DNA of 64,000 nucleotides, from positions 124,001-188,000 of the forward strand of contig JAGVSM010003943.1 of assembly GCA_022494885.1 (NCBI GenBank), in the 5' to 3' direction. Shown here one piece after another: positions 23,234 to 38,200 of this stretch. Position numbers and translations under genes: made by a program. Numbering within the stretch: position 1 is the first letter of the stretch; each line of letters starts with the position of its first letter. The stretch is from Micrasema longulum. Its lineage: Eukaryota; Arthropoda; Insecta; Trichoptera; Brachycentridae. The notes beneath the pieces were generated by a model, which ran no database searches, had not been told where the DNA came from, and saw only the letters and a program-made list of their open reading frames with translations.

Positions 23234-26200
23234 GACCGATTTGAGGAAGTCAATCAAGCCTACGAATTCCTATGCAGCAGAAGTGTATGGACTGGAGACG
23301 GACCAAATCCAAATAACATTGTCCTTGTTTTGAGAGCGCAAAGTATTTTGTTCAGTCGATATTCTGAAGGTTCGTTTCAAAAACATTATTTTGGCAGCAC
23401 ATGAAAGTTTACAAACCAATAAAAACCATTTAAATTAAAAATTTTAAGAGTTCGGTAGTCAGATGGCAGAAGGGACCATCTGTATTTTTGTCTATGTTTT
23501 AGTTTAAAGTTTTAATTAATATTTCAGTAAATACACGCAGCAAAAAAATTAAAAAATCAGCGTCATTTAAAATGGTCATTTATTATTGAACAGCAACACT
23601 AAAATATTTTGGTTTGTGGATTAAAGTCTTGAAATTGAGACGTATTTCAGCTCTCCTGAACATTTTTGAAAATCTCAGATGGTCCCTTCTGCCATCTGAC
23701 TACCGAGTTGTATTAAAGAAAACAGCTTTTTAAGTATCATTATCATAGGGCGCTGCATTGGTAAAGTAAATATTGCATATCTTATATTTTACAGGAAGAT
23801 GAGGTGATTAGCCTTATTCTTCAGGTGCCAGTTTAGAAACGATATGTTTCAGCGTAAACCACCTTTAAAAACGAATATGTCACATCAACCTTCCCAGGAA
23901 TCAAACCTAGAACCTGGAACCTTAAGCGCGGTGGGCGAATGGACCAACGAGGAGGCGGACTTTTCTCCACTCCTATCCTATGATTTCCTATTAAACACTC
24001 GAACAAATGACTCGATGGTCACTCGGGTAAAAACCCTGCAAACTGAAATCAAGTGAAGATAAGTTTGCCTCGTGGTGTAATTGTTCCATGTTCAATTTCT
24101 GGTAGGGTCGACGAGAAATAATTGTCTCAATTGTGGTTTTACTTACTGTCCCTGGACTGGCACCTTCGTGCAACAGATGATCCTGATACAGTGCATTTGG
24201 TGTACCGATGCAATGCCCTATGCACCATTGGTTATGGATAGGGAAATGAATGAAGATGTATTTGTTTTCAGAGTTGGAGCCGTACAAATATGCCGGCTAT
24301 CCTCAGCTTATAAAGACAATCCGAATGGAAACGTGTGATGAAGCGTTATTCAGTAAATCTGCTCCCCTATTGGCTGCTGGGTGCGAGTTAGCTCACCACA
24401 CGGTCAGGTGCTCCGCCCTTAATGCTGAAGAGTTACGGAGAGAAGGAGGGCTCCAAGTAAGTCCATATTTGCTCTTTTTTGTATTTATTTATTGTTTTTA
24501 ATAAAAAATAATAATACAAGCTATAAAAAAATTGAAAATCAACGAGTCCAACCGCAGATTTTTCAGTTATATTAAGAAAACTGCCTTTTTCCTGTGGTTT
24601 TTAAAGCAATGTAGGTTTTAAAATGAAACCCTTTAAATGAAAAGAATTGCTAAATAGCTTATTTAAATGTTTATTTATATTGATGAAGAAATCTACATAG
24701 AGGTTTACATATTATACATCTTATCTATTTTTTTAAATCTGGTCAATGGGCCAATTACAGATTTATCTCGTTTTAATTGTTAATTTTTTTTAAATTTCAA
24801 TGTTGGTCATCGGGTAGCTTAAAACATAATATAATTTTACCTTAAAAATACCTTGATTGCAGTACCTACCTTAATAAAAAGTTTCTCACCTCATTAATTC
24901 CCTCCCGTTCTCCCATCAACTTTAAAGGGTGTTTTTAAAGCATTTCTTTGTAAATCACTTGGAAAAAATATTTTACATCTCTTTAGTGGATTTTAAATAT
25001 TTAATTTGTTGATTAATGGAGATTTTCACATGGCATAACTCCGCCAAAATGGGATCTGTAATTTTTTTTTTAATTGATGTTTGTAATTGTGTATAGCTTT
25101 CCACTTATAGTAATACTAAAACATCAAAATTCAACTGTTGACTGAAAAGAATGCTCTGACCTTGCCACAGCCAATCAAAATAATCCAGCTATAATTTGGT
25201 GTTGCTAGCATAAAAATCAGTTGTAGTTCTGATTGTTTCTGTTTTATACTCTTTTTTTTTCCACAATACAAGATGATGTATAGCTACACAAAGTTAAACA
25301 CATATTTGAAAAAATAAATTGAACATTCGTTTGTTGTTTATCGAAAATGGCTGGATGCTTTCATTTTTATACTCTGTATGTTTAATGTGAAATTTTATGT
25401 GGTCTTAAGGTTCTTCTTGAGGCATATTCTCGCTGTGTTTCTGTGCTGAGTTTGTCCTCCAAGGCGTCAGATGTGGCCGTACAAGTGTGCGACCACATCA
25501 GCCAGTGCTTCTCTGTGGCGGCTAGCTTCCCACATTGTCGGGAGGTCATTGGGGAGATGCCAAACCTCATTGTGGATCTGTGCCGAATATTACAGTTCAA
25601 GGTAAATTTTACATAAACTAATTATGACATTTAAAAAAAAGATTTATCGATACAAGAAACAAGGTATGCAGCTGATTGCGCTTTAATTGTTTTTTTTCTC
25701 ATTCTATGAAAAAGTGGTACATATAATATAGAAAATTAATGATAATGCATTTTTTAAAGAAAATATCAATTAAATTTGCTAATGTATCCAAAAGAAAATA
25801 CTTTTATTGGATTTTAATTCTACTTTATTTTTTTTTAATATATAAGAGAGTATATTGTGACGCGTTTCGTTTTGTTAGGACATTTTTAAACTAACTAAAA
25901 TATTTACAAAGTTTCTTTACATACTAAAAATAAATTCTGTTTAATGATTGAGGATTTCTATACAAGCTGAGATAAGTAAAGTAATTAAAAATCTATTAGG
26001 GTATACTGAGTATATTTTTAGTAAATATTTATGTTAGTTTGAAAATGTCCTAACAAGATGAAATGCTTCACAATATACCCTCTTGTATATATTTTTTTTA
26101 AAAGTAGAATTAAAATCCAATAAACGTGTTTTATTTTGGATACATTACCAAATTTAATATGGAATTCTACCAATTGTCTGCATAAACAATAAATAAAATA

Positions 26201-29200
26201 CTTATTGAAAATGGCGGCACTTAAATAAGTGTAAGTATAAGCGTGTTATATATAAGCCATCAAGCAGGCAAATTGTAAAGTTAGAATTGTGTCAACTTTT
26301 TAGCATACGAGAGTTTTTTTATAGTTTATTCTTTGTACACATAAAAATCAAAAATTTTGTTAGACTCCGTTTTTTCGGATGTGCGATATATTATCACCGC
26401 AAAAAACTCCTTTATGCTCCAAGATTTGACTTGTCCTTTTCCGTGCGCAACATTAATAATGATATATAGACAAACTCAATAAATTCGCCGTTTTTTAATT
26501 TTGGTAGGTATAAAAGTAAATAAATCTTATAGTTTTTGTATATTTTAACCGGTTAAGTGCCATAAGCGTGTTAATGTACTCTCCATTTCCGTGCTTGGAG
26601 GTCTGGCCTTACAATGGCGCGTAAGAACGCATGCCTTTGCATGCGCTTTACGCGTAGAGGTCAAGTATTCCAAACAATTTTAGATTTCATACACTCAGAA
26701 ACATTTGTTAGAAGCTTGATGACTGACAGCGGTTCAAATGAGAGTTTCTAAAAATTGCCTTAATTTTTGCCTGTTGGGAACTGCCATAGCAATACTTAGT
26801 GGCACAGAAAAGGTTAATAAACACCTGATCTAAAAATGTTAACTGTTTTATGTAAAATATTTCTAATAATTATGAAATGCATTAAACATTTTATTTTCAT
26901 TTATAGCACTTGGGTACTGTTTGCTGCAGTGCGGTACAGTGTGTGGGGGCCCTCTGTGTAGACGGAGCCCTACAGACTCGCCTCCTGAGGTGTGGAGCCC
27001 TGTGGCCCCTCATGAAGTTTGCCCTGCTGTATGACTTCACGTTAGACGAAGGAGGCGTGGAAAGGTCCAAGGACTCCAACCAACAGGTGAATGAATGTGT
27101 ACTTATTGTATTCCCATTCTTGACTTACCCATTCTCTATATAATTAAATTGTGCTAAGTATGGAGCTGATAATTTTATTGTGAAGTCGAATATAGATGTT
27201 GTTTTTCTGGGCTATTGTACTGTTCGTGTAATATCATCAAAAAGTGGTCTCTGGACGAGTGTTTTCAACTCGATGGCTGCTCTAAGCAAATCCTAAATTA
27301 TAAAATCAAGTGGAGATATATCCGCCTCGTTATATAGTTGTTGACACGATTGTCTACCATTCTCGACGTCCTGGTTCGATGAAATGGGAATGATGATGAT
27401 TTTTTAATATTACAACTCTTATAATAATAAAATAATTTGTATTTTAAAGAATCTTAGAAAATAAAAGTATCATTTTGTTTTGGTCAGCGTCTACTATGTG
27501 TAAGGTTTTTTTTAGATTGCTAACTGACGTGAAATATTTATTTTTTATTCTTGTAAGAGTTGTGAAATGGTAAATTTGAAAATATTTTAGCAAAAATTAA
27601 TATATCGCTGTATTTTTTTCTGCAGGAGGTAGCCAACCAGCTTGCCAAGTTATCGATCAGTGCCTGCGGAAGGTTGGGTGGGTACTTGGATGGAGATAAG
27701 GAAACTCCCAGTAACCAACTTGCCAGGAATGCTTGCCAATCACTTCTCACCCCTTATCTTGCCAATAAACTTAAGAATGATAAACCGGAAGAGGTAAAAA
27801 AAAATACTCACCTGTCTAAATAAAAATAAGTTAAATAAAAAATATATTTGATTTTATTAAAGAATGAATACAATTTGTTATGTTGTGAACATTTTTGTTG
27901 CAACACTTTTATCAAAATGATTTAGTATGTATCCCTTTTTTTCTCTCTGAAATTGATCAAATATATTTTCAAGTCAGCATATCCCTAGATGGAACTGTTA
28001 GGTGACCATTTTGAGTAATGTATTTATGTATATATGTTTTATTGATGAAAATTTTATTATTTTACAGCTTCTGAAAATTTTAAATTCCAACTGGAGAAAT
28101 CCATACCTTGTATGGGACAACAGCACAAGAGCCGAATTATCGGAATTCCTACAGAATAGAAAACAATACGCCCTGAATGATGACGAAGATGATGACATTA
28201 TTCTCTGCACGGAATTCAAATACTCGGCTCATGAGGGACAACTTATGATAGGAGAACTTTTTGTCCAAATATACAACGAACAACCTACCTTTCCAATCGA
28301 GGTACATACATACATACATAAATATATAGTATAAATACTTAAAGGTTCATAGTATCCTTCTGTAGAGTAGCTATGGTTTTTATTTTAAATAAATATCCAT
28401 ATTGGCGATAAAACTGTTAAATGGCTAATTCCACAAAAAGTGAATTTTGTGTTTTAGTCAATTAGAGATTTTTTAAAAATGAAAAATAACTGCAGTAAAA
28501 TCTCAGTTTCACATTCCTCAATTTTACATTTTATTTTACGCTTTTTACTATAAAATCTTATCAATTTTTTTTTACTTTCAGAATCCCAAAGGTTTGGCCA
28601 TTGATCTCCTCGAGTTCCTCGGAAAACAATCTCAGGGTGCGATGAATGATGAAAAAATCAGCCATATTGAAATGGCTCTTGAGGCTTTGGCTAATGTCAT
28701 CAAAAATAATGCTGGTGAGTTGTATTTTATAAGTTGCTGTAGCTCGTCAAATTTATCACATTGTACCATAACTTACATAATAATTGTTTTCAGTTGGAAC
28801 ACTCTCCTTAAAATTGTATATCATTATTACAGGTGTTGAGATTCAGTGTATTGGACATTTCGGCTTAATATTTGGATTATTAAGTGCTCGTGGATACCCC
28901 ACAGTACAACAAGCCGCTCTACAGGTAATTAAAATTTTATTTTATGTTTTAATTATAAATTGTTGCTATATTATGTAAATGATATGTGGGGGTCATAGTC
29001 CATTGATTAAATGACACACACACACATGGAATGATCTCACCTGAAATATAGAGTAACGACTGATGAAGCGAGTCATTATTTTATATTGAATACTCTGTAT
29101 ATATTCTGCAAGACTAACAGTATTGCACATAAAATGTCCGTCTACATAAGAGCAACGTCCTGCAGTACATTCACGCCACGGATACATGAAGAACAAAGGA

Positions 29201-32200
29201 ACGTGGTCATAGAGAGACCATAGGACATGTTAACATCCAATCAACCCAAGTAAGTCAGCCCAAAGAGTCAGCCCAGTCAGCTCAACGCAGTCATTCAGTT
29301 CATGCATGTAGTTCAAGTGCAGCCAGTTCAACTCATCATGGCCGTTACGCTCGCGCTACACAACCAAGTGCTGTATCTTATTCGACATGCAATAATACAC
29401 CTTGGAATACCAATCTTGTGTCTTCTGTGAATCTCCGACTGGGGTAGGAGCTCCAACCCCACAATAAGTCAAATCCTACAGATACAATACGTGTTATAAG
29501 GAATTTTCCAATATTTTTATGTCAATTGGTTAAGATTTTAAAATTAAAAATATTTTGTAATTTGGAGCAGCATTAACAAAAATACTCATTGGTGTACCCT
29601 TCATTTGTTTTCGGTTTTGTAGATTGTGGTATTTTACCAATTAATTGCTAACGAATACTGGAATCCCTCTTTACTTAATTTGTTATTTTATTTTCTCTTC
29701 AGGTGGTGGCAAGCAGTGCTGGGTGCGGCGAATGCGTGGAGGACGTGGCCGCCGGACGCCTCGTGGGACACTTGTTGCCACTCGTGGCGGCCGGGCCCCT
29801 TCAGCCCGCAGCCCTAGACGCCCTGTCGCCCCTCCTCACCAATACTAGTATTGTTAATGAAGCTCTCAATAAAGGTATTTGTACAAATGTTGAGTACTAT
29901 TAAGGTGAGTCAGGTTAGGTTATGAATTATCACCCTATTGTAACTAATATTGATTTATTTCAACTTGACTGAGTGGGTGCGCTGTAGATAATACATCAAG
30001 ACCTCAGTTAGACGCGGGGATCCAACAAGTTTGGATTATTTTTATCATTTATTTACATACATAAGTTTGTCGTACATTATCTAAGACATAAGTCCCAACT
30101 CCATGAGACTAAAAGTCCTGTGTTGAGATGGGCGACTTATACATACTTCGAGCGCCAAACAAAACAGCGTTAAACTAGGTCGTCTAATCTCATAAATAAT
30201 GGGGATGTGTGAAACAGAACAGATAATAAGATTTTTTTTTTGTTTTATTTATGGTTAAATACATTTTGTTGTCAAATTTATTGCAAAATTTTTTATTCAT
30301 TAAAAATGGGGGTTGGGTTTGGTTAGGTTAGGCTCGTTGCACATGCCGTTTAGTCATACTGAATTAAATATTATAATTGTGTTATAATTCATAAAAAATA
30401 GAGATTAGGTTGGGTTTGGTTTGGCCAGTGTTTTTCAACATGTGGGTCGCGACGGTCATGAGCATGGCAAAAGTAAAATGTAAGAGATGAAAGACTGGCA
30501 GCATTTTGTAAGGAAGGGGGGATAGCATATTTTAAGAGGAAATGCGGTCTGACTTTTCTTCATACATAGTGAATGGTGCATAAGGCACTGTTTTGGTTCA
30601 CCAACCGCAGCTTATCTTGGTCATTTTAGATACAGGAAGGTAATATGATCAGTCTTACGCTTTATAAGACTGGAAAGAAATCAAAAGAAATGTCCCAGAA
30701 CTGGTTTATGTACAAGGGAGTACAGTTATTTGAGGAAATGCCAGAAAGCATAAATAATAAAAAAAGTGTAAATATATTTCAAATTAAATGTAAAGAGTAC
30801 ATATGTAAAAAATACTAGGCTATATATAATGTAAATAGTGAATATACATAGGTTAATACTGTAAAACTGTTGTTTTAAATGTACTCGTAAGTGTACATAC
30901 GTATAAAAGAACAGTTTGAATATTATTAATTGGGATAGTAATGTACAATTGTAATAAATAATGTTAGAATAAGTATAGATGTATTAGACTATCTTTATCA
31001 TAAAACTAAATAAAATTACTAATTTAAAAAATAATATATATGTATATTCTAGTCTAAAAACTCCTTTTTAAATACAAATTGTCACCTCTTGCGTGGTAGG
31101 TAATGCTCTCAGTAAAAATATGCATCATTTTACAAGCCCATCAAATTTCAACATAACTAGTTCTGTTATTGAAACATTTTTTGCTAACATAATATTTTGC
31201 TGATTTATAATGCTTGTTTGCAGGTGCTGTGATATACTTATTAGACTTATTCTGTAATTCCAATTCCGAACAACTCTCCGTAAACTCTGCTGATCTTCTT
31301 GCCAAGATGATGACTGACAAACTTCACGGGCCTAAGGTAACAAACCTACCATAACCGTTGTTTTGTAACGTTTTCTAGCAATTACAAATTAAAATAATAT
31401 ATTATCGCCAAAGATCGCGCACATACCTTAGTCTTAAGATTCTTCCAATTTGAAAAAAAATTATAATGTACTTAATTAAAAGTTCATATTAATTCTTAAG
31501 ATGTTACGAACTAACTTAATAAAGCATAAATAAATAAAAAGTATACGGGAATTGAGAGGAAGCGCGGTCTCACTTTTCTTCATACAGATGTATTCCTTTA
31601 TTTTCTCCCTGTATTATGACACTAGTGCAATGATTTTTTACAAACTAGATATTTACCATTGGGGCGTTGTTATCATTTTTTGCTTTTTTGATCAATTGTT
31701 TATTATGGAACCTTTCTAAAACCCTTTAAAGCGCCCAGTTTTATCGGCTTTCTTTGTACATATGGTATACAAATATGATGACTTTATTTTTAAAAAATCT
31801 AATAGGTACCAACACAGGAAATTTTAGTCTGATACTCTTTCTAAAAAACCAACAAAAACGGTTCAGTTTTGAAGTGCGGAAAACGGGACAACGAAACGTC
31901 GATTTTATTGATTTTAGCCAGGCATAATCAGTCCGACGTGCAGTTATCTTTTTCGCACAGTATCGGGAAGGCATTTGCGACAGAATATCAGAAAAACAAA
32001 CGTTCAAATACCTGTTCCTCAAAATTCACTCGCAGCTTTTCTTGTTCGGCAACGAGCAACTTTTCCGTGTATGTGGGCACCACCAAGGAGACTTATGTCC
32101 ACAGATGCGGTATGTGGTGGGCAAGCTGTCATCACATATCATCTTAATGTTCCAACCCTAAAAAATCTAATATGTGTACAAGAAATTATGGTCACCCACT

Positions 32201-35200
32201 TAGTATCATTTGTTACAATAATTTATCATTTGGCAAACAGCGCAATGTATTGTGCCAAATAATTATTTTGCATTTAATTGTATTTTTACAACATGGAAAT
32301 ACTTCCAAAATGCTTCTTAGCACAAAATTACCCAATGAGAAATATTTAAAAACCATGTCCAAAATACTAAATAAATGTAGCGGAAAATTATTTTGTATTC
32401 ATATTACTAATATGAGTCGTGTTAAATTTTAGATAAAGTTATCCCTTTGCCGCTACCTCCCGGCCATATTCGCGGACGCTATGAGGTCTGGGGGGGCAGC
32501 AGCGGCTGTGCGGATGCTCAGCACTCCTCAACAGCACCCAGAGCTCGTATGGAATGTCGACTCCAAGGACAGAGTGTCAGCGCTCATTTCCAAACACAAA
32601 GAAGAGTAAGTTTTTTCAAACCATACCACCACAAGAACCACATCGGCACAACGCTACCACCATAGTGGAATAAATGTGGATAATCAAATTATTTTGAACC
32701 GGGTTGTGGTCCCGTGGCTAGTGTTGCGGACTCACGGATCAGAGGTCCAAGATTCGCTCGCACCCCGCTCTTCCACAACTTGGTTTCCATTTTCTAATAG
32801 TGAATTTTTTACAACCCGTTGAAAATGGAACTCAAAGTTGAAATATTTGAGTAAATCATAAGAACGCAAATATTTTATTTTTTTAAATACTACCAGCCTT
32901 AATAAGATGATACAAATCAATACGTATATTTTCAGCATCATTGATAAAATGTATCAATTCAATACGGACTTAAATTTGAAAAATGGTATTCATTTCTATC
33001 ACTAGTGCAGGTGTTTTAGGCTATTACAAATAACAAACAACCCGGCCTTAATGTTGCATTGATAAAGTGACATTGTATTTTATTATTCCAATAAAAATTA
33101 TGAAAATCTAGATAAATTTCCTAATTTTTTCCATCAAGGCATTACTCATCCCAGCTTCGTGACCCGTCTACGACTTGCAATACGGCTGTCTCAGAGTCGG
33201 GGGTCGGGTCCGCCTGGACACCTCCTGGGGAGGTCGTAGTAGGCGGTGTGTACCTGCGCCTGTTTGTTGCCAACCCGCAATGGGCGCTGCGTAGTCCCCG
33301 TACGTTCCTTGCTGATCTGTTGGACTGCACGCTGGCCGGGCTACAGAAGGGAGGACAGGTAATTCTTTTAATGTCTATTTTACATATTTATATTTTTAGA
33401 TTTATTAAGTGTGTATTCTTTAAAATTTATGTACCCAGTGTATTTCTTTCTTTCTGAACCCTTTTATTTTTTTTTGTAGATTTTTTAAAAACTGTCTTTA
33501 TTCTGAATTTATTTAAACTTTTTTTTCTCTTTTATTTTATTTCTTTGTATATTATACTATCATCCTACTATATTCCTTTAAATGTACGTAATATGTTGTT
33601 TCTGTAATTTTTAAAATTATTATTAATAATACACTAGCAGCTATTAAGCTGATGCGTGTATATCAAGTGTACATGGTTATTAAACATTATAAATTGATGT
33701 GTGCATCTAGGCGGTTTTTGAACACATAACCTGAACTAGCACCAATCACTTTCTCGGGAAGGCCATACCATTTCTCCACAACTCGGTTTGTCAGGAAGTT
33801 CTTCCTGGGGTTGGATGAGAAGGAGGTAGTGTTGAGTTTCAATGAATGACCTCTGAGATGGCGGTTTTCATTCATAGTGAACATTGATTTCAACTTGGGT
33901 ACATTATATTGCTCAGTTAAGATTTTGAACGTTTCAATCAAGTCACCACGCTGCCTCCGCTCTTCTAGTGGACTTAACCCGAGCTCTCTCAAGAGTCAAA
34001 TGTATTTTATCTCTGTCAAATGTATGCAAAAGCCGTTAATGTTTTGTTATCAGACCACTTGACTTTATTTTGGAAAGCTACTTGTATATAGTTTTGGAAA
34101 ACGAAAATCTTTTCAACTACGGGTGTAGTTATAAACTAAATTTAAATATATGGAAATAAAATAATCTATGCACTGACAGGCAGTCATGTGCATAGAGTTT
34201 TTAATTTGGATAGGCAGTAGGAAAAATGACATCACTATGTTAATGGCTTGTACTCAATGTTGAAATTACTGAAGCCACATCAAATAGCCAAATAAGTCCT
34301 TTATTTTATGCTGTTATTCCAAACTGCTTAAGGTTAGAAAATAATATGCGAGGGAAACAATATAAACGGTTGGTATGTACACTCCCAGTTAGGTCTTTGA
34401 AATATTTCACACTAAATAAAAAACTTTTCTTTTGAACTAACTCTAATTTAGATGTATGTCTTCCTTTGCTAATAATATGTATTTAGGCGATAAAATTTAA
34501 CTGAGAAATGGTTCGGTTTTAAAAAATGGTTAAACATATATTTCCCATACCAGCACAAGTTCCACTGTTTTCCTTTTCTATTTTTTTTTTGTAAAATGAA
34601 TACACAATAATATTTCTGATCATATGGAAAAATCGATTCGACATTAGACCTTTGAGCATGTTTTATGATTATTAAATGAAGAAACCGCTAGATGGCATTA
34701 ATGTGCTCATTTGTTATTTCTAATTAAGTACTACCTTAGCAATCACTAGTACAGACACATTGTCAATTCAACTCAAATATACGTGGAGCCATACATACTC
34801 ATTTTTGTGTAAACAAAGAACTGCCATATTAGTAAGCAAATCAGGCTTGTGATTTGTTCCTTCGACACCGTCGCTACGACAGAGTGATCAAATTATGTTC
34901 AATTGTTTGCGCGAATTTTTCAAATTCCTCCAATTATTTCTTGCGTACTTTGTTTCATATTAGAGAAAGTAATATAAAAGTTTATGCATTTATAGCCCTT
35001 TACCTGTCTTTAAACAGTAAAAATTTACCTTATGCATGTTTCAGAGCGAGTTGCTAGAACTGTGCACGCAAGCATTATGTGGACTGCTGACCGCACAGCC
35101 CTCCCTAGCAGATCTGGTAGCCGGAAGGGGACACCTACCGCGCTTGTGTCGACACCTAGGTTCTCATCCGCAACATGCTCTGCCCATACTGCACACCATA

Positions 35201-38200
35201 TCCAACAGCCAGGTAGGAAATTCAGTACTAAATACGTAAGGAGCAATTATTTATGGCTGGTTAAAAATGGCTCCAAAATCTAAATATTTCCCTAGAACAA
35301 ATAAATATAGGAACATATATTTGTTTTGAAATGTCTTGCTGAAACTTGTTATTGGTTGGAAATCCAATTTGTTGTCATTTTAAATTGTTTTATTGTTTAA
35401 AAGTGAGCGTTTCCAACAGATTTGTGTCAGCACTCTCGCTCAGACTGACTGCATTGTGGGGATGAAGGAAGCCATGAAAACTAGGAAGGAACTTATAGGA
35501 TTAGCTTGTGAATCCCTCTCCAGAATATTTAGTAGCCCCGCCAACACAGATGAACTTGTGCTGCAGGTTTGGACCTATTCATTCATTATTATCATAGCAT
35601 CCTTATCTTGATTTCCTCATAAGTAGTCAAACAGACCTTGCAGATTGTAAATATGTAGGATAAAAGAAAGCTAAGAGACTAATTTTTAATTGTAATAAAT
35701 TGACGTAAAGATATGGCAGGAATTAGAGATGGGCATATTAGTTATTTGCTTAAAGAAGAAACTTTTTGATGCTTGTGTTCTCCCTGCACTGATTTTTTTC
35801 TGTGAAGCTTTTGCGTTCACGAAAAAATTTTACACAAATTATCAGTGACACAAAGAACTATGGAAAGGAAAATGCTGGGTAGTTTGTTGAGAGGCAGAAG
35901 GACCAACACATGGATAAGAGTGAGATCAAAGGTCACTGATGTGGTCCAAGTCAAGTTCTAATGGTCTAATTAAAGTTGTTTTTATTTATTTTATTATTAT
36001 GTGTTTATTATGTTTATTCACTTTATTTCCTATGTTAAGAATCAATAAAAAAAAAAAAATACATGTTTTTACTGCAATATTTTTCCAATATTTTTTTTGG
36101 TTAAGTACTTTTATTTATTGCTAACTTCAATGTTGGTTATACAATCAAACCACTTTAGACCTAATATTTATTCTCTTCAAACACTGACAAACTCAGAAAT
36201 GTAATGTTATGAGTTTTAGTAAGGTGCCAGGATGCAAAGTTAGCCATTCACAATGGAGCCCGGTTGCCGTCCCTTATGTTTAGAAGCGAAGTGTAGAATT
36301 AGAAAAACAAGGATGAAACTAGGATAAATGCTGTTGAAATGCAATCTTTCTATATGTACTTAAACTTTCTAAAACTATTTACGATAGGTGCGAGATATAT
36401 GTATATATGCCTGTATGCAAAGATAGAGTGACACGGCACTCTATCCTCTTTGCATACTCCTACAGAGAAACAGCATGATGGTTTGTTGTTGTTGCTAAGA
36501 TTCACACCCATATAGCAGTATTTGCATTATCCAAGAGTTGAATAGTTCTAACCTAGTTTAAATTAGAGAGACAGATGACATGCATCATATTTAAAGTTCA
36601 AAAAAATAAAAGATCTAATAAACCCATAATATTTTTCTTGCCCAGGCGCTGGAGTCAGACATGGTAGGCCAACTCCTCTCTTTGCTGGAGGGCTCTTCAG
36701 CGTCAGGCCAAGCTGCAGCCCAGGCCGTAACTGCCCTGAAGGCCATGGCCCGCTGCGCCCTGCACGGAGACCGGGTGAGGGCAGCCCTGGACGCCTGCCC
36801 CTCCTGGCAACGGTACGCCGCACAGAGACACGACTTATTCATTGCCTCGACTCCCACTCAAGGGTACCTCACCGGTAAGCAATACCTGATATTGTCAAAG
36901 AATATCATCCCTTTCCCATCTAGCTCTTTCCTGTCATACGTATTTTTTAATTAATATTGTACACGAGCCAATATGCTAGCACAAAGATTCTATGGATGTT
37001 CCGTGGAGATAAAGAACCGGTTGTTTTAGGTGCTATGCACGCAGCAATACACCAGTGAGCTGTGTTGTAAATACAACCAACATAGATAGAATTGAAATTG
37101 TCAAACGCACCAATTTCCTCATATGCTTAATAAGGAAAACATTCACTCACATCACCCAAGATTTGTTCCTCAAAATATATAAAACATATGTTCGTCCACT
37201 CCTGGAGTATGCCTACCAAATCTGGAGTCCCTATTTTAAAAAAAAACATAGAGTTGTTAGAGAAAGTCCAGAGAAGAGCAATTAAAATGGTAGTTTCTCT
37301 AAGAAATAAATCATACGAGGACCGCTTAAGGGAGCTCGGGTTAAGTTCACCGGAAGAGCGGAGGCAGCGTGGTGACTTGATTGAAACATTCAAAATCTTA
37401 ACTGAGTAATATAATGTACCCAAGTTGAAATCAATGTTCACTATGAATGAAAACCGCCATCGCATTCATTGAAACTAAACACTACCTCCTTCTCATCCAA
37501 CACCAGGAAAAACTTTCTGACAAACCGAGTTGTGGAGAAATGGAATAACCTTCCCGAGAAAGTGATTGGTGCTAGTTCAGTTAATGTGTTCAAAAACCGC
37601 CTAGATGCACACATCAATTTATTATGTTTAATAACCACGTACACTTGTACACTTGATATACACGCATCGGCTTAATAGCTGCTAGTGTATTATTATTAAT
37701 AATAATAATAATAATAGAGTTAGGATATAAAAGTGTGCTACAATAATGGTTATAGAGCCTGATGCAAGCTTTTCCGAGACTTTATCATGAGTGGCATATT
37801 TGCTGCTGCAGGTTTCCTCACTGGGATGAACTGCTTAGACATGGCAGGTCTTAGAAAAAGACTGGGGAAAAGCCCAAATATCATAATCAGCTAATAGATG
37901 GAACACTTGATGGAACATATATAATGAACTATAGATGGGTGTTGTGTCACGTAATGTTTTAAACAAATAAATAATAATAAAAAATCTCAGTAGACAAACA
38001 TAGATTTCATCCTCAATGGATTTTGTAAAGAATGACTTTCCATATTCTCTTCTTAAACATTAATCTCCATCTTAGGTGAGATACCTATCCCATCATCACA
38101 TTCGTTCCCAATATTTAATTATTTTTTTAAATTTTCAATAAACGACTTGTATTAATAGTTTTCTGTTTTACTATTGGAATAATGAACAGGTTGAAAATGC

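Larger units (their letters stand above)
29875..31223. other. RME-8 intron with several repeat pieces
   Basis: Contains a repeat at 30065-30125 shared in reverse with 39955-40020, the start of family U1 at 30531-30570, an S2 SINE tail at 30565-30670 and a LINE end at 30675-30818. Confidence 0.5.

Noticed and set aside
33142..33330. Minus-strand open frame
   Set aside because: Antisense of a real RME-8 exon (33139-33358).
37690..37715. Stand-alone AAT microsatellite
   Set aside because: It is the 3' tail of the CR1-like LINE, not an independent feature.
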